Positions 44,872-54,077 are shown, counted from the stretch's first letter. The stretch: DNA of 64,000 nucleotides from Sinorhizobium kostiense (GCF_017874595.1 NZ_JAGILA010000001.1:744001-808000); one strand, 5' to 3'. Numbers and translations: made by a program. Notes: generated by a model not told the origin, from the sequence alone.

Positions 44872-44908
44872 TTGGCAGCGCTGCCAACACAAAATGGTAG
44901 CGCTGCCA
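44872..44908. promoter_or_regulatory. Paired LacI-family operators
   Basis: TTGGCAGCGCTGCCAA (44872-44887) is a perfect 16-base palindrome with the central CG typical of LacI/GalR sites. TGGTAGCGCTGCCA (44895-44908) is a near-copy. Their centres are 22 bases apart, two helical turns. They lie in the divergent ltnD/LacI promoter region. Confidence 0.8.
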
Positions 44909-44988
44909 AAAAAAATCGCTATTGAATGGAATGGAGGATCGCTGGTGCCGGTAGGCCGCGGTCGCATGAGACAGAAGCAGGTTTGTAA

Positions 44989-45993
44989 GTGACGTTCGAT
45001 TCCAAGCAGCAGGCGACGGTGACGCTTGCCGAGGTCGCACAGGCGGCCGGCGTCGGCGAGAGCACGGTCTCGCGTGTCCTTCGCAACCACGGCTCCTTCT
45101 CACGCAAGACGAGAGACCGGGTGATGGCGGCGGTCGAGCAGCTCGGGTACGTGCCGAACCGGATCGCCGGGACGCTTGCTTCCGCCGGGTCGCGCCTCGT
45201 CGCCTTCGCCATTCCGTCGCTGTCGAACATCGTATTCCCCGACGTACTGCGCGGGGCGAGCGGTGTGCTGGAGGCAAACCAGCACCAGGCCGTTTTCGCC
45301 GTTACCGACTACGATCCGGGGCGCGAAGAGGCGCTCGTCGCTGCCATGCTCGCCTGGCGGCCGGCGGCGGTGATGCTCGCAGGTCTCGAGCACACGGAAG
45401 GTACCCGGAAGATGCTGCGCGCGAGCGGCTGCCGGATCGCCGAAGTGCTCGATCTGGACGGCACGCCCGTGGATCTCGCGGTCGGCTTCTCCAATAGCGC
45501 CGCCGGGCGGGCAAGTGCCGAGTTCCTGCTGAAGCGCGGCTATCGCAGGATCGGCTACGTCGGCCATGATCTCGAGCGCGATACGCGCGCCGGCAAGCGG
45601 TTTTCAGGCTTCACCGAGACGTTGCAGGCGGCCGGCTGCGCGCTCGTCGATCGGCAGATCAATGCGGGTCCTTCGTCCGCAGAAAGCGGGAGGCTCGGTC
45701 TGGAACACCTGCTTGCCCGGTCGCCCGACCTCGATGCCGTCTACTTCTCGAACGACGACATGGCGATCGGCGGCTATTTTCACTGCCTTGCTCGCGGGAT
45801 TTCGATCCCCTCGCAACTGGCAATCTTCGGTTACAACGGTCTCGATATCGGCCGGGTAACGCCACAGCCGCTCTCGACCATCCGCACGCCCCGGGTGATG
45901 TCAGGACAGGTAGCCGCCGAGCTCATCGTCGCGAACGCGCCTCCGCAGGTCGTCGACCTTGGCTTCGAACTTGTCGAGGGCGCGACCGTCTGA
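44989..45993 (+). CDS. LacI-family regulator of the threonate/erythronate genes
   Basis: 334 residues, close to GntR-type gluconate repressors of the LacI family. The helix-turn-helix is at residues 10-35 (VTLAEVAQAAGVGESTVSRVLRNH) and the hinge near 50-60 (GYVPNRIAGTLAS). The sugar-binding-like core includes GFSNSAAGRASAEFLLKRGYRRIGYVG and VYFSNDDMAIGGYFHCL. The start is GTG at 44989; no in-frame ATG is near. It is the obvious ligand for the paired palindromes at 44872-44908 and is followed by otnC 17 bases on. Confidence 0.9.
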   Translation: MTFDSKQQATVTLAEVAQAAGVGESTVSRVLRNHGSFSRKTRDRVMAAVEQLGYVPNRIAGTLASAGSRLVAFAIPSLSNIVFPDVLRGASGVLEANQHQAVFAVTDYDPGREEALVAAMLAWRPAAVMLAGLEHTEGTRKMLRASGCRIAEVLDLDGTPVDLAVGFSNSAAGRASAEFLLKRGYRRIGYVGHDLERDTRAGKRFSGFTETLQAAGCALVDRQINAGPSSAESGRLGLEHLLARSPDLDAVYFSNDDMAIGGYFHCLARGISIPSQLAIFGYNGLDIGRVTPQPLSTIRTPRVMSGQVAAELIVANAPPQVVDLGFELVEGATV

Positions 45994-46010
45994 GCCTGAA
46001 AGGATGTACC

Positions 46011-46676
46011 ATGTCCGAGACACGTCTGCGCGAGGAAATCTGCCGCTACGGGCGCTCGCTATTCGAGCGAGGGCTCACTCCCGGCTCCTCGGGCAACATC
46101 TCGTTGCGCCTCGACGACGGCGGTTGGCTGGTGACGCCGACCAATGCCTCGCTCGGCTTCCTCGATCCCGCCCGTATTTCGCGGCTCGATGCGCAGGGGC
46201 AGCTCCTTTCCGGCGACAAGCCGACGAAGGAAATTCCCCTTCACACTGCGCTCTATGAGACGCGCGGCAACGCGCGGGCAATTGTCCATCTACATTCAAC
46301 CCACGCGGTGGCGCTCACCATGCTGCCCGAAATCGACCCGCGCGCGGCGCTGCCGCCGATGACGCCCTATTACCTCATGCGTGCCGGCGAAACAGCGCTC
46401 GTGCCCTATTACCGCCCGGGTGATCCGGCGGTCGCCGATGCGATCCGCGGGCTCGCCGGAAGATATTCCTCCGTGCTGCTGGCCAATCACGGGCCGGTCG
46501 TTGCGGGCGACAGTCTCGAGGCGGCGGTCTTTGCCACCGAGGAGCTGGAGGAGACCGCGAAGCTCTACTTGCTGCTGCGCAATCTCAATCCACGTTACCT
46601 GACCCCGGCTCAGGTCGACGATCTCGTGAAGACATTCGGCCTCGAACTGCCCTCTCACCAAGATCACGAAGCATGA
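46011..46676 (+). CDS. otnC: 3-oxo-tetronate 4-phosphate decarboxylase (class II aldolase family)
   Basis: A 221-residue zinc enzyme that decarboxylates 3-oxo-tetronate 4-phosphate to dihydroxyacetone phosphate. Motifs include LTPGSSGNISLRL near residue 22, TPTNASLGFLDP, catalytic Glu in PTKEIPLHTALY near 70, the zinc pair in VHLHSTHAVALT near 92, and the third His in LLANHGPVV near 155. It lies downstream of the LacI-type regulator, on the opposite strand from otnK/otnI/ltnD. Confidence 0.9.
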   Translation: MSETRLREEICRYGRSLFERGLTPGSSGNISLRLDDGGWLVTPTNASLGFLDPARISRLDAQGQLLSGDKPTKEIPLHTALYETRGNARAIVHLHSTHAVALTMLPEIDPRAALPPMTPYYLMRAGETALVPYYRPGDPAVADAIRGLAGRYSSVLLANHGPVVAGDSLEAAVFATEELEETAKLYLLLRNLNPRYLTPAQVDDLVKTFGLELPSHQDHEA

Positions 46677-46793
46677 CCACGGGTGAGCCCTCAGCCGGGC
46701 TATATGCGCTGCACAAGATGTCGCCGCATTTTTGGTGCGGCGCGGCAACGAAGAGGGGTTGACCCGACGTCCGCTTGAGCCCTCTATTGGTCG

Positions 46794-46826
46794 CACTGAT
46801 CCGGTGGACCAACCAGTAGATCAGTG
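46794..46826. promoter_or_regulatory. Extended inverted repeat, candidate GntR autoregulatory operator
   Basis: CACTGATC (46794-46801) and GATCAGTG (46819-46826) are perfect inverted arms. TGG (46805-46807) and CCA (46813-46815) sit inside on the same centre at 46810. A wider TTGGTC/GACCAA pair (46787-46792, 46807-46812) overlaps. The repeat abuts the GGAGG ribosome site of the GntR gene. Confidence 0.55.
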
Positions 46827-46838
46827 GAGGCGCTGAGA

Positions 46839-47621
46839 GTGAACGGCAGTCCAATCCTCACGCAGATGCCGAAGATCGGGCGGGCACTCGAGCGCCGCAC
46901 CGCGCGAGAGGTGATTGCCGACAAGCTGATGGTGCTGGTCGCGACCAATATGCTGCGGCCGGGCGATGAACTGCCAGGCGAACGGGAACTCGCCAGCGTG
47001 CTCCACGTCAGCCGAGAGACTGTCCGCGGCGCCATCCGGACGCTGGCGGCGCGCGGTATCATCGAGGTGTCGCAGGGCAGTCGCAGCCGCGTCGCCGATG
47101 TGGATCTCAGCGATCTGACGGTAACCATCGCCTCGCCGAACGCCATCGACAGCTACGATCTCGAAGACGTCCATGCAGCCCGGCTCCATATCGAGCTTAA
47201 GGTGGTGGGCGATGCCGCCGACAACGTCGACGACGAGACGTTGCGTAAGCTCGAAAACCTGTTGGAAACGCAAAGACATTGCGGCAATGACGCAATGCGC
47301 TTTCTCATCTGCGACCGCGAATTCCACGTGGCGATCTACCGTGCCTGCGGCAATCCGCTGCTCTCGGACTTCGTCACCGACCTCTACACCTACATGATGG
47401 ATTACCGCCGCAGCGCCATGTCCCGGGCGGGTGCGATCGAGGCGAGCTACCGGGATCACAGCGAGATCGTCGCGGCCCTGAGGCGGCATGATCGCGATGT
47501 GGTCATCGCCGCCTTCCGCCAGCACCTCATGCGCATCTATGAGACGACGAAAGATCTGCTCATGCAAGGAGCGGCGAGCGGCAGGAAACAGAAGCAGAAG
47601 GGCACGCTGAACCCGGAGTGA
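46839..47621 (+). CDS. GntR/FadR-family regulator
   Basis: 260 residues. The start is GTG 46839, eight bases after GGAGG. The winged helix at about 18-85 reads RRTAREVIADKLMVLVATNM, LPGERELASVLHVSRETVRGAI and ARGIIEVSQGSRSRVA. The C-terminal FCD domain (about 105-240) has metal-ligand positions in DREFHVAIYRACGNPLL and SYRDHSEIVAALRRHD. It heads the denD-SDR-ABC run and probably controls it. Confidence 0.88.
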   Translation: MNGSPILTQMPKIGRALERRTAREVIADKLMVLVATNMLRPGDELPGERELASVLHVSRETVRGAIRTLAARGIIEVSQGSRSRVADVDLSDLTVTIASPNAIDSYDLEDVHAARLHIELKVVGDAADNVDDETLRKLENLLETQRHCGNDAMRFLICDREFHVAIYRACGNPLLSDFVTDLYTYMMDYRRSAMSRAGAIEASYRDHSEIVAALRRHDRDVVIAAFRQHLMRIYETTKDLLMQGAASGRKQKQKGTLNPE

Positions 47622-47658
47622 TTTCGGGTGTGGCCGAACAGGAGGAGGTTCGCCGCGA

Positions 47659-48639
47659 ATGCATGTCATGGTTATCGGTGCGGCCGGCATGATCGGCCGG
47701 AAACTCGTCGAAAGACTGGCCGCCGCGGAGGGCGCTCTCGGCTATGAAGTCAGCCGGCTGACATTGGTGGACGTCATCGAGCCGCCGATCCCGGCACCGA
47801 TCGCGGGCAAGTCGGCGACGCTCGCGATCGATCTCTCTTCGGAGGGCAGCGCCGAACGGCTCGTGTCCTCGCGACCGGACGTCATCTTCCACCTCGCGGC
47901 GATCGTCTCCGGTGAAGCGGAGGCGGATTTCGACAAGGGCTATCGCGTCAATCTCGACGGCACGCGTGCGCTCTTCGACGCGATTCGCCAGGGGCAACGC
48001 CAGCGCTATTTCCCGCGGCTCATCTTCGCCTCGTCGATCGCCGTCTTCGGCCAGCCTTTCCCGGAGAAGATCGGCGACGAGTTCTTCACGACGCCGCTCA
48101 CGAGCTATGGCACGCAGAAGGCGATCTGCGAATTGCTGCTGGCCGACTACACGCGCCGCGGCTTCTTCGACGGCATCGGCATTCGTCTTCCGACCATCTG
48201 CATTCGCCCCGGCGCGCCGAACAAGGCGGCTTCGGGCTTCTTCTCGAATATTCTCCGCGAGCCGCTCGTCGGCAAGGAGGCGGTTCTGCCGGTGGAGGAA
48301 AACGTCCGCCATTGGTTCGCAAGCCCGCGCTCGGCCGTCGGCTTCTTCGTTCACGCCGCCCGGATGGATACGGCCGTCATCGGCCCACGGCGCAACCTCA
48401 CCATGCCCGGCCTTTCGGCGCTCGTCGGCGAGGAGATCGAGGCGCTCGGGCGCGTTGCAGGCCCGAAGGCCGTCAGCCTCATCCGCCGCGAGCCGGACCC
48501 CGTCATTCGCGCGATCGTCGCCGGCTGGCCGACCAATTTTGACGCGCGTCGCGCCCGTAAACTCGGCTTCACCGCCGAGACGAACTTCGACGAGATCATC
48601 CGCATCCATATCGAGGACGAACTCGGAGGCAGGATCTGA
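47659..48639 (+). CDS. denD: D-erythronate dehydrogenase
   Basis: A 326-residue extended SDR. The NAD loop is [31 protein letters not shown] follows, Ser is in FASSIAVFG, and the YxxxK pair is in [14 protein letters not shown] near residue 155. The [10 protein letters not shown] segment is typical of the DenD group. It oxidises D-erythronate to the 2-oxo acid, feeding the same OtnI/OtnK/OtnC steps as LtnD. GGAGGAGG precedes the ATG, 37 bases after the GntR gene. Confidence 0.88.
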   Translation: MHVMVIGAAGMIGRKLVERLAAAEGALGYEVSRLTLVDVIEPPIPAPIAGKSATLAIDLSSEGSAERLVSSRPDVIFHLAAIVSGEAEADFDKGYRVNLDGTRALFDAIRQGQRQRYFPRLIFASSIAVFGQPFPEKIGDEFFTTPLTSYGTQKAICELLLADYTRRGFFDGIGIRLPTICIRPGAPNKAASGFFSNILREPLVGKEAVLPVEENVRHWFASPRSAVGFFVHAARMDTAVIGPRRNLTMPGLSALVGEEIEALGRVAGPKAVSLIRREPDPVIRAIVAGWPTNFDARRARKLGFTAETNFDEIIRIHIEDELGGRI

Positions 48640-48640
48640 C

Positions 48641-49417
48641 ATGGCAGAGGGCAAGAAATCAGGGGCGGGCAAGATCGCGCTGGTTACGGGGGGCGGCACG
48701 GGCGTCGGCCGCGGCATCGCCAGGGCGTTGAGCGCCGAGGGCTTCACGCTGGTCATCACCGGGCGCCGTGCGGACGTGCTCGAGGCTGCTGCCGCTGAGA
48801 TGGCAGCAGAGACCGGAGGCGCCGTACACGCGGTTTCCTGTGATGTCGGCGATCCGGGCCAGGTCGCAACGCTCTTCGACACCATCCGCACCGAATTCGG
48901 CCGGCTCGACCTGCTCGTCAACAATGCCGGCTCCAACGTGCCGCCGGTGCCGCTCGAGGAAGTGACCTTCGATGAGTGGAGCGGGATTCTCGCCGCGAAC
49001 CTGACTGGCGCCTTCCTTTGCACGCAGGCTGCCTTCCGGCTGATGAAGGCGCAGGAGCCTCGCGGTGGCCGCATCATCAACAATGGCTCGATCTCGGCGA
49101 CGACGCCGAGGCCCAATTCCGCGCCTTACACGGCGACGAAGCACGCGATCACCGGGCTCACCAAGTCGGCCGCGCTCGACGGGCGGCCGTTCGACATCGC
49201 TTGCGGCCAGATCGACATCGGCAATGCCGCGACCGACATGACGCAGAAGATGAGTAGCGGCGTGCTGCAGGCAAATGGCGAGATTGCACCCGAGCCGACC
49301 ATACCCGTCGAGCACGTCGCGGAGGCCGTCGTCTACATGGCGAGCCTGCCGCTGTCGGCCAACGTGCTGACGATGACGGTGATGGCGACAAAAATGCCGC
49401 TGGTCGGCCGCGGATAG
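48641..49417 (+). CDS. Short-chain dehydrogenase/reductase, extra acid-sugar or polyol oxidase
   Basis: 258 residues of the classical SDR family. The coenzyme loop is [20 protein letters not shown] occurs near residue 90, catalytic Ser is in [12 protein letters not shown], and the YxxxK pair is in [13 protein letters not shown] near 165. It starts one base after denD, so they are co-translated. Substrate unknown; a tetritol, a lactone precursor or another aldonate feeding the pathway is plausible. Confidence 0.82.
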   Translation: MAEGKKSGAGKIALVTGGGTGVGRGIARALSAEGFTLVITGRRADVLEAAAAEMAAETGGAVHAVSCDVGDPGQVATLFDTIRTEFGRLDLLVNNAGSNVPPVPLEEVTFDEWSGILAANLTGAFLCTQAAFRLMKAQEPRGGRIINNGSISATTPRPNSAPYTATKHAITGLTKSAALDGRPFDIACGQIDIGNAATDMTQKMSSGVLQANGEIAPEPTIPVEHVAEAVVYMASLPLSANVLTMTVMATKMPLVGRG

Positions 49418-49500
49418 AGGTCAAAGCCTCCGTCTGCCCTATATCCCGCTGCGGGAAAGGGCGATCGCGGAGACAGGATACGGTTCTGGGAGGAACGCAT

Positions 49501-50568
49501 ATGGCAGGCGTGGATTTTGTCGATGTCAGGAAGTCCTTCGGTTCTTTTCCGGTCATCAAGGGCGTGAACATCGAAATCGAGGATGGCGAGTTCGTCATTC
49601 TTGTCGGTCCGTCCGGTTGCGGGAAGTCGACCCTGCTCCGCATGCTCGCGGGTCTTGAGAACATCACGGCCGGCGAGATCCGCATCGGCAACCGCATCGT
49701 CAACCGGCTGCCGCCGAAGGACCGCGACATCGCCATGGTGTTCCAGAACTACGCGCTCTATCCGCACATGACGGTTGCCGACAACATGGCCTTCTCGTTG
49801 ATGCTCGCGGGTCGGCCGAAGACCGAGGTCGACAAGCGGGTCGGTGTAGCTGCCGATATCCTCGGCCTGTCGAGGCTGCTCGACCGATATCCGCGCCAGC
49901 TATCCGGCGGTCAGCGCCAGCGAGTCGCCATGGGGCGCGCGATCGTGCGCGATCCGCAGGTGTTCCTCTTCGACGAGCCGCTGTCGAATCTCGACGCGAA
50001 GCTGCGTGTCGCGATGCGCGCCGAAATCAAGGAACTGCACCAGCGCCTGAAGACCACCACCGTTTACGTCACCCACGATCAGATCGAGGCGATGACCATG
50101 GCCGACAAGATCGTCGTCATGCATGACGGCATCGTCGAGCAGATCGGCGCGCCACTCGAGCTCTACGATCAACCGGCCAACCTTTTCGTCGCCGGATTTA
50201 TCGGCTCGCCGGCGATGAACATGCTCAATGGTCACCTCGATCCGAGCAATCCCAATGCCTTCTTGACGGTGGACGGCACGGCTCTGCCTGTGGCGCGCCC
50301 TGCCGCCGCGGCACGGGGGCGTAATCTCATCTACGGCCTCAGACCCGAATACCTGTCGCTCGATCCGAACGGATTGCCTGCCGAGGTCGTGGTGATCGAG
50401 CCGACCGGTTACGAGACGCAGATGATCGTGAAGCTCGGCGGCGCGGACGTGACCGGTGTTTTCCGCGAACGCGTGAATGCTAGGCCCGGCGAGACGATCC
50501 GTCTGTCGATCGACAGCCAGCATGTTCACCTGTTCGACACCGAGACAGGACGACGACTGTTCGATTGA
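49501..50568 (+). CDS. ABC transporter ATP-binding protein (UgpC/MsmX type)
   Basis: 355 residues. Walker A is GPSGCGKST, the signature LSGGQRQRVAMGRAI, Walker B VFLFDEPLSNLDAKL, and the switch His in YVTHDQIEAMTM. A MalK-like regulatory C-terminal domain follows (NLIYGLRPEYLSLDP). GGGAGGAAC precedes the ATG. It is followed by a mosaic element two bases past its stop, then the binding protein and two permeases, so it energises the 50822-54074 importer. Confidence 0.92.
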   Translation: MAGVDFVDVRKSFGSFPVIKGVNIEIEDGEFVILVGPSGCGKSTLLRMLAGLENITAGEIRIGNRIVNRLPPKDRDIAMVFQNYALYPHMTVADNMAFSLMLAGRPKTEVDKRVGVAADILGLSRLLDRYPRQLSGGQRQRVAMGRAIVRDPQVFLFDEPLSNLDAKLRVAMRAEIKELHQRLKTTTVYVTHDQIEAMTMADKIVVMHDGIVEQIGAPLELYDQPANLFVAGFIGSPAMNMLNGHLDPSNPNAFLTVDGTALPVARPAAAARGRNLIYGLRPEYLSLDPNGLPAEVVVIEPTGYETQMIVKLGGADVTGVFRERVNARPGETIRLSIDSQHVHLFDTETGRRLFD

Positions 50569-50570
50569 GC

Positions 50571-50674
50571 CTACAGCTCCGCGCGTCTTATCAGACGCGC
50601 AAGGGTCGCTGTAGCACTTTGACTTGCTGCATGTCTCTCTCCTTAAATCGAGGTCGATTTAAGGAGACATGCAG
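50571..50674 (+). repeat. RIME-like intergenic mosaic element, copy 6 (full length)
   Basis: Full two-palindrome unit beginning two bases after the ATPase stop codon. The second palindrome is the most regular in the window (CTGCATGTCTCTCTCCTTAA and TTAAGGAGACATGCAG). It lies inside a transporter operon, between the ATPase and binding-protein genes, where a hairpin could set their relative expression. Confidence 0.82.
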
Positions 50675-50753
50675 TAGCGGCGAACTGGGAGTGGGAGGAG
50701 TCTTCACCCCGTGCCGCACGACTGATGCCAGGTCCGCCGGGCGTCGGTGCGCC

Positions 50754-50780
50754 GCATTCGCCAAGCGGGACGGCGAATGC
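50754..50780. promoter_or_regulatory. Inverted repeat upstream of binding-protein gene
   Basis: GCATTCGCC, loop AAGCGGGAC, GGCGAATGC: a perfect 9-base stem 42 bases before the binding-protein ATG. It could be a regulator site or an RNA hairpin raising mRNA stability. Confidence 0.45.
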
Positions 50781-50821
50781 CGGTCGGAGATGCTCCCGCT
50801 ATACAAAGGAGGAGTAGCAAA

Positions 50822-52132
50822 ATGCCGATAAAGAGACGTGATTTCCTTGCAGGTTCCGCGGCACTCGCGGGCATGGCCGGCCTTCCGCTCGGCGTTCGTC
50901 CGACCTTCGCGCAAGCGGAGCCGAGCTACAAGCCAGAAGAGGGCGCAAGCCTTCGGCTACTGCGTTGGACGCCCTTCGTCCAGGGTGACGAGGATGCGTG
51001 GCTCGCCAACACCAAGAAGTTCACCGAGGCGACCGGCGTCGAGGTCCGTATCGACAAGGAGAGCTGGGAGGACATCCGCCCGAAGGCAGCCGTCGCCGCC
51101 AATGTCGGCTCCGGTCCCGACATGGTGCTGTGCTGGTTCGACGATGCCCATCAATACCCGGACAAGCTCGTAGAGCTGACTGAGCTCGCCAACTACCTCG
51201 GCGAGAAATATGGCGGCTGGTACGACGGCCTGAAGGGCTATGCGACCCGCGACGGCAAGTTCATCGCCATGCCGCTCACAGCAATCGGCAACGCCGTCTG
51301 CTACCGCGACAGCCACGTGAAAGCCGCGGGCTTCAGCGAGTTCCCCAAGGACACCGCGGGCTTCCTCGAGCTCTGCAAGGCGATGAAGGCCAAGGGCACC
51401 CCGGCCGGCTTCCCGCATGGCAAGGCCGTCGGCGACGGCAACAACTATGCCCACTGGCTGCTCTGGAGCCATGGCGGCAAAATGGTCGACGAGGCCGGCA
51501 AGGTCACCATCAACAGCCCCGAGACGTTGGCCGCGATCAACTATGCCAAGCAGCTCTACGAGACGTTCATTCCGGGGACCGAAAGCTGGCTCGACATCAA
51601 CAACAACCGCGCTTTCCTCGCCGGCCAGATATCGCTCACCGCGAATGGCGTCTCACTCTACTACGCGGCCAAGAAGGATCCGGCGCTCGCGGAGATCGCG
51701 ACCGATCTCCGCACGACAAACTTCCCGATCGGTCCGGTCGGGCAGAGTGTCGAGCTGCACCAGACGAGCTCGATCCTCCTCTTCAACCACAGCAAGTATC
51801 CGGAAGCGGCCAAGGCCTACATCAAGTTCATGATGGAGGGCGATCAGATGAACGCGTGGATCGAAGGCTCCAGCGCCTATTGCTGCCAGCCGCTGAAGGC
51901 CTTTGCCGACAATCCGATCTGGACGGCCGACCCGATCCACGCGCCCTATGCGAAGGCTTCCGAGACGCTGCGGCCGAACGGCTATGCCGGTCCGCTCGGT
52001 TACGCCTCGGCGGGCGTCATGGCCGATTATGTGCTGGTCGACATGTTCGCCGCCGCCGTGACGGGGCAGATGACGCCCGAGGATGCGATGGTCGAGGCGG
52101 AACGGCGGGCCAACCGCTACTATCGCCTCTGA
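50822..52132 (+). CDS. Tat-exported sugar/acid-sugar ABC substrate-binding protein
   Basis: 436 residues. The N-terminus has a twin-arginine signal (KRRDFLAGSAALAGMAGLPL). The mature family 1 receptor includes LRWTPFVQGDEDAWL, DMVLCWFDDAHQYPDKL, MPLTAIGNAVCYR near residue 150, and WIEGSSAYCCQPLKAF near the C-terminus. GGAGGAG at 50810-50816 supports the ATG at 50822. The importer follows the denD/SDR genes, so threonate, erythronate or a precursor polyol is the favoured ligand (inference). Confidence 0.88.
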   Translation: MPIKRRDFLAGSAALAGMAGLPLGVRPTFAQAEPSYKPEEGASLRLLRWTPFVQGDEDAWLANTKKFTEATGVEVRIDKESWEDIRPKAAVAANVGSGPDMVLCWFDDAHQYPDKLVELTELANYLGEKYGGWYDGLKGYATRDGKFIAMPLTAIGNAVCYRDSHVKAAGFSEFPKDTAGFLELCKAMKAKGTPAGFPHGKAVGDGNNYAHWLLWSHGGKMVDEAGKVTINSPETLAAINYAKQLYETFIPGTESWLDINNNRAFLAGQISLTANGVSLYYAAKKDPALAEIATDLRTTNFPIGPVGQSVELHQTSSILLFNHSKYPEAAKAYIKFMMEGDQMNAWIEGSSAYCCQPLKAFADNPIWTADPIHAPYAKASETLRPNGYAGPLGYASAGVMADYVLVDMFAAAVTGQMTPEDAMVEAERRANRYYRL

Positions 52133-52224
52133 CCTTTTTGGCGCCGGCGGCCAAGACCGCCGCGACACGCAAGGCGTCGGCGGTCACCGCCGCCGGCGCA
52201 GTCCAGTCCAGCCGGAGAAACTCG

Positions 52225-53157
52225 ATGTCTCTCACGTCGTCCGAAAAGCCGCCAAGTGCGATGGCTTCGCTGATGCAGAACAACAACGTGCTCGGCCTGC
52301 TCTTTATGCTGCCGGCCGCCGTGTTCCTCATCTGCTTTTTGACCTACCCCTTGGGCCTCGGCGTCTGGCTCGGGTTTACCGATACGCGCATTGGCCGCGA
52401 CGGCATCTTCATCGGCCTCGAGAACTATGTGTTTCTGGCGCGGGACTCGGTCTTCTGGCTCTCGGTGTTCAACACCCTTCTCTATACCTTCGTGGCGTCG
52501 ATCCTGAAGTTTGTGCTCGGCCTTTGGCTGGCGCTCTTGCTCAACGAAAACCTGCCGTTCAAGTCCTTCTTCCGCGCGATCGTGCTTCTGCCCTGGGTCG
52601 TGCCGACGGTGCTTTCGGCGCTTGCCTTCTGGTGGATCTACGATTCGCAGTTTTCGATTCTCTCCTGGTCGCTGATGCAGCTCGGCCTCATCGACGGACC
52701 GATCAATTTCCTCGGCGACCCGACGAACGCACGCGCTTCCGTTATCGCCGCCAATGTCTGGCGCGGCATCCCCTTCGTAGCGATATCGCTGCTTGCCGGT
52801 CTCCAGACAATTCCGCCGTCGCTGCAGGAGGCGGCTTCGCTCGACGGTGCCACCAGCTGGCAGCGCTTCCGTTATGTCACGCTCCCGATGCTGACGCCGA
52901 TCATCGCCGTGGTGATGACCTTCTCGGTGCTCTTCACCTTCACCGATTTCCAGCTCATCTACGTCCTGACCAAGGGCGGACCGGTGAACGCGACGCATCT
53001 GATGGCGACGCTGTCCTTCCAGCGCGGCATTCCGGGCGGGCAACTCGGCGAGGGGGCGGCGATTGCCGTCGCCATGATTCCCTTCCTGCTGGCCGCCATC
53101 ATGTTCAGCTTCTTCGGGCTGCAGCGCCGCAAGTGGCAGCAGGGCGGCCAAGATTAA
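52225..53157 (+). CDS. ABC transporter permease (MalF-like)
   Basis: 310 residues with six membrane segments. The first is GLLFMLPAAVFLICFLTYPL and the coupling loop is QEAASLDGATSWQRFRYVTLP near residue 215. GGAGAAA lies before the ATG at 52225; longer upstream reading frames belong to the shadow of the binding protein gene. It is separated from the next permease gene by 14 bases. Confidence 0.9.
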   Translation: MSLTSSEKPPSAMASLMQNNNVLGLLFMLPAAVFLICFLTYPLGLGVWLGFTDTRIGRDGIFIGLENYVFLARDSVFWLSVFNTLLYTFVASILKFVLGLWLALLLNENLPFKSFFRAIVLLPWVVPTVLSALAFWWIYDSQFSILSWSLMQLGLIDGPINFLGDPTNARASVIAANVWRGIPFVAISLLAGLQTIPPSLQEAASLDGATSWQRFRYVTLPMLTPIIAVVMTFSVLFTFTDFQLIYVLTKGGPVNATHLMATLSFQRGIPGGQLGEGAAIAVAMIPFLLAAIMFSFFGLQRRKWQQGGQD

Positions 53158-53171
53158 ATCGGGAGGATCGA

Positions 53172-54074
53172 ATGAACACCACTGCGACGAAAATCGAAGA
53201 CGAAGTCCTCACCGATACCGCCGAGGGCATGAGCTATCTGAACCGCCTGCCGCGGAGAATAGTCGTGCTTTACCTGCCGATCGCGGTCTTCGTCTTCGTG
53301 CTGCTCTTCCCGTTCTACTGGATGGCGATCACCGCCATCAAGCCGAATGCGCAGTTGACCGACTACAACAATTACAGCCCCTTCTGGGTGGTCCGCCCGA
53401 CGCTCGACCACATCAAATATCTGCTCTTCGAGACCTCCTATCCCGGCTGGCTTTGGAACACGATGCTTGTTGCCGTCGGTTCGACGATCCTTTCTCTTGC
53501 GGCCTCGATCTTTGCGGCCTATGCGATCGAGCGGGTGCGCTTCACCGGAGCGCGGCCCGTCGGGCTGATGATCTTCCTTGCCTATCTGGTGCCGCCGTCG
53601 ATCCTCTTCATCCCGCTCGCCTTCATCGTCTTCAAATTCGGCATCTACGATTCCAAATTGGCGCTGATCTTCACCTATCCGACCTTCCTCATTCCGTTCT
53701 GCACCTGGCTGCTGATGGGCTACTTCCGCTCGATTCCCTTCGAACTCGAAGAGAGCGCACTGGTGGACGGGGCGACGCGCTGGCAGATCCTCGTCAGGAT
53801 CATCCTGCCGCTCGCCGTTCCCGGGCTGATATCCGCCGGCATCTTCGCCTTCACGCTTTCCTGGAACGAGTTCATCTATGCGCTGACCTTCATCCAGTCC
53901 TCGGAGAACAAGACAGTGCCGGTCGGCGTGCTGACGGAACTCGTGCGCGGCGATGTGTTCGAATGGGGTGCGCTGATGGCGGGCGCGCTCTTCGGCTCGC
54001 TGCCGGTCGTCCTCCTCTATTCGTTCTTCGTCGATTACTACGTCTCGTCGATGACGGGCGCGGTGAAGGAGTGA
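53172..54074 (+). CDS. ABC transporter permease (MalG-like)
   Basis: 300 residues with six membrane segments (LYLPIAVFVFVLLFPFYWM first). The coupling loop is EESALVDGATRWQILVRIILP near residue 195, then FTLSWNEFIYAL. GGGAGG at 53161-53166 precedes the ATG. Last gene of the importer; it converges with the minus-strand DUF6064-like gene three bases away. Confidence 0.9.
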   Translation: MNTTATKIEDEVLTDTAEGMSYLNRLPRRIVVLYLPIAVFVFVLLFPFYWMAITAIKPNAQLTDYNNYSPFWVVRPTLDHIKYLLFETSYPGWLWNTMLVAVGSTILSLAASIFAAYAIERVRFTGARPVGLMIFLAYLVPPSILFIPLAFIVFKFGIYDSKLALIFTYPTFLIPFCTWLLMGYFRSIPFELEESALVDGATRWQILVRIILPLAVPGLISAGIFAFTLSWNEFIYALTFIQSSENKTVPVGVLTELVRGDVFEWGALMAGALFGSLPVVLLYSFFVDYYVSSMTGAVKE

Positions 54075-54077
54075 TGG

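Noticed and set aside
47560-49116. Long minus-strand open frame (518 codons) opposite denD and the SDR gene
   Set aside because: Antisense shadow of two well-supported dehydrogenase genes; no recognisable motif of its own.
50565-50831. Small plus-strand open frame across the mosaic element after the ATPase gene
   Set aside because: Made of repeat sequence; the same peptide appears wherever the element is read in this frame.
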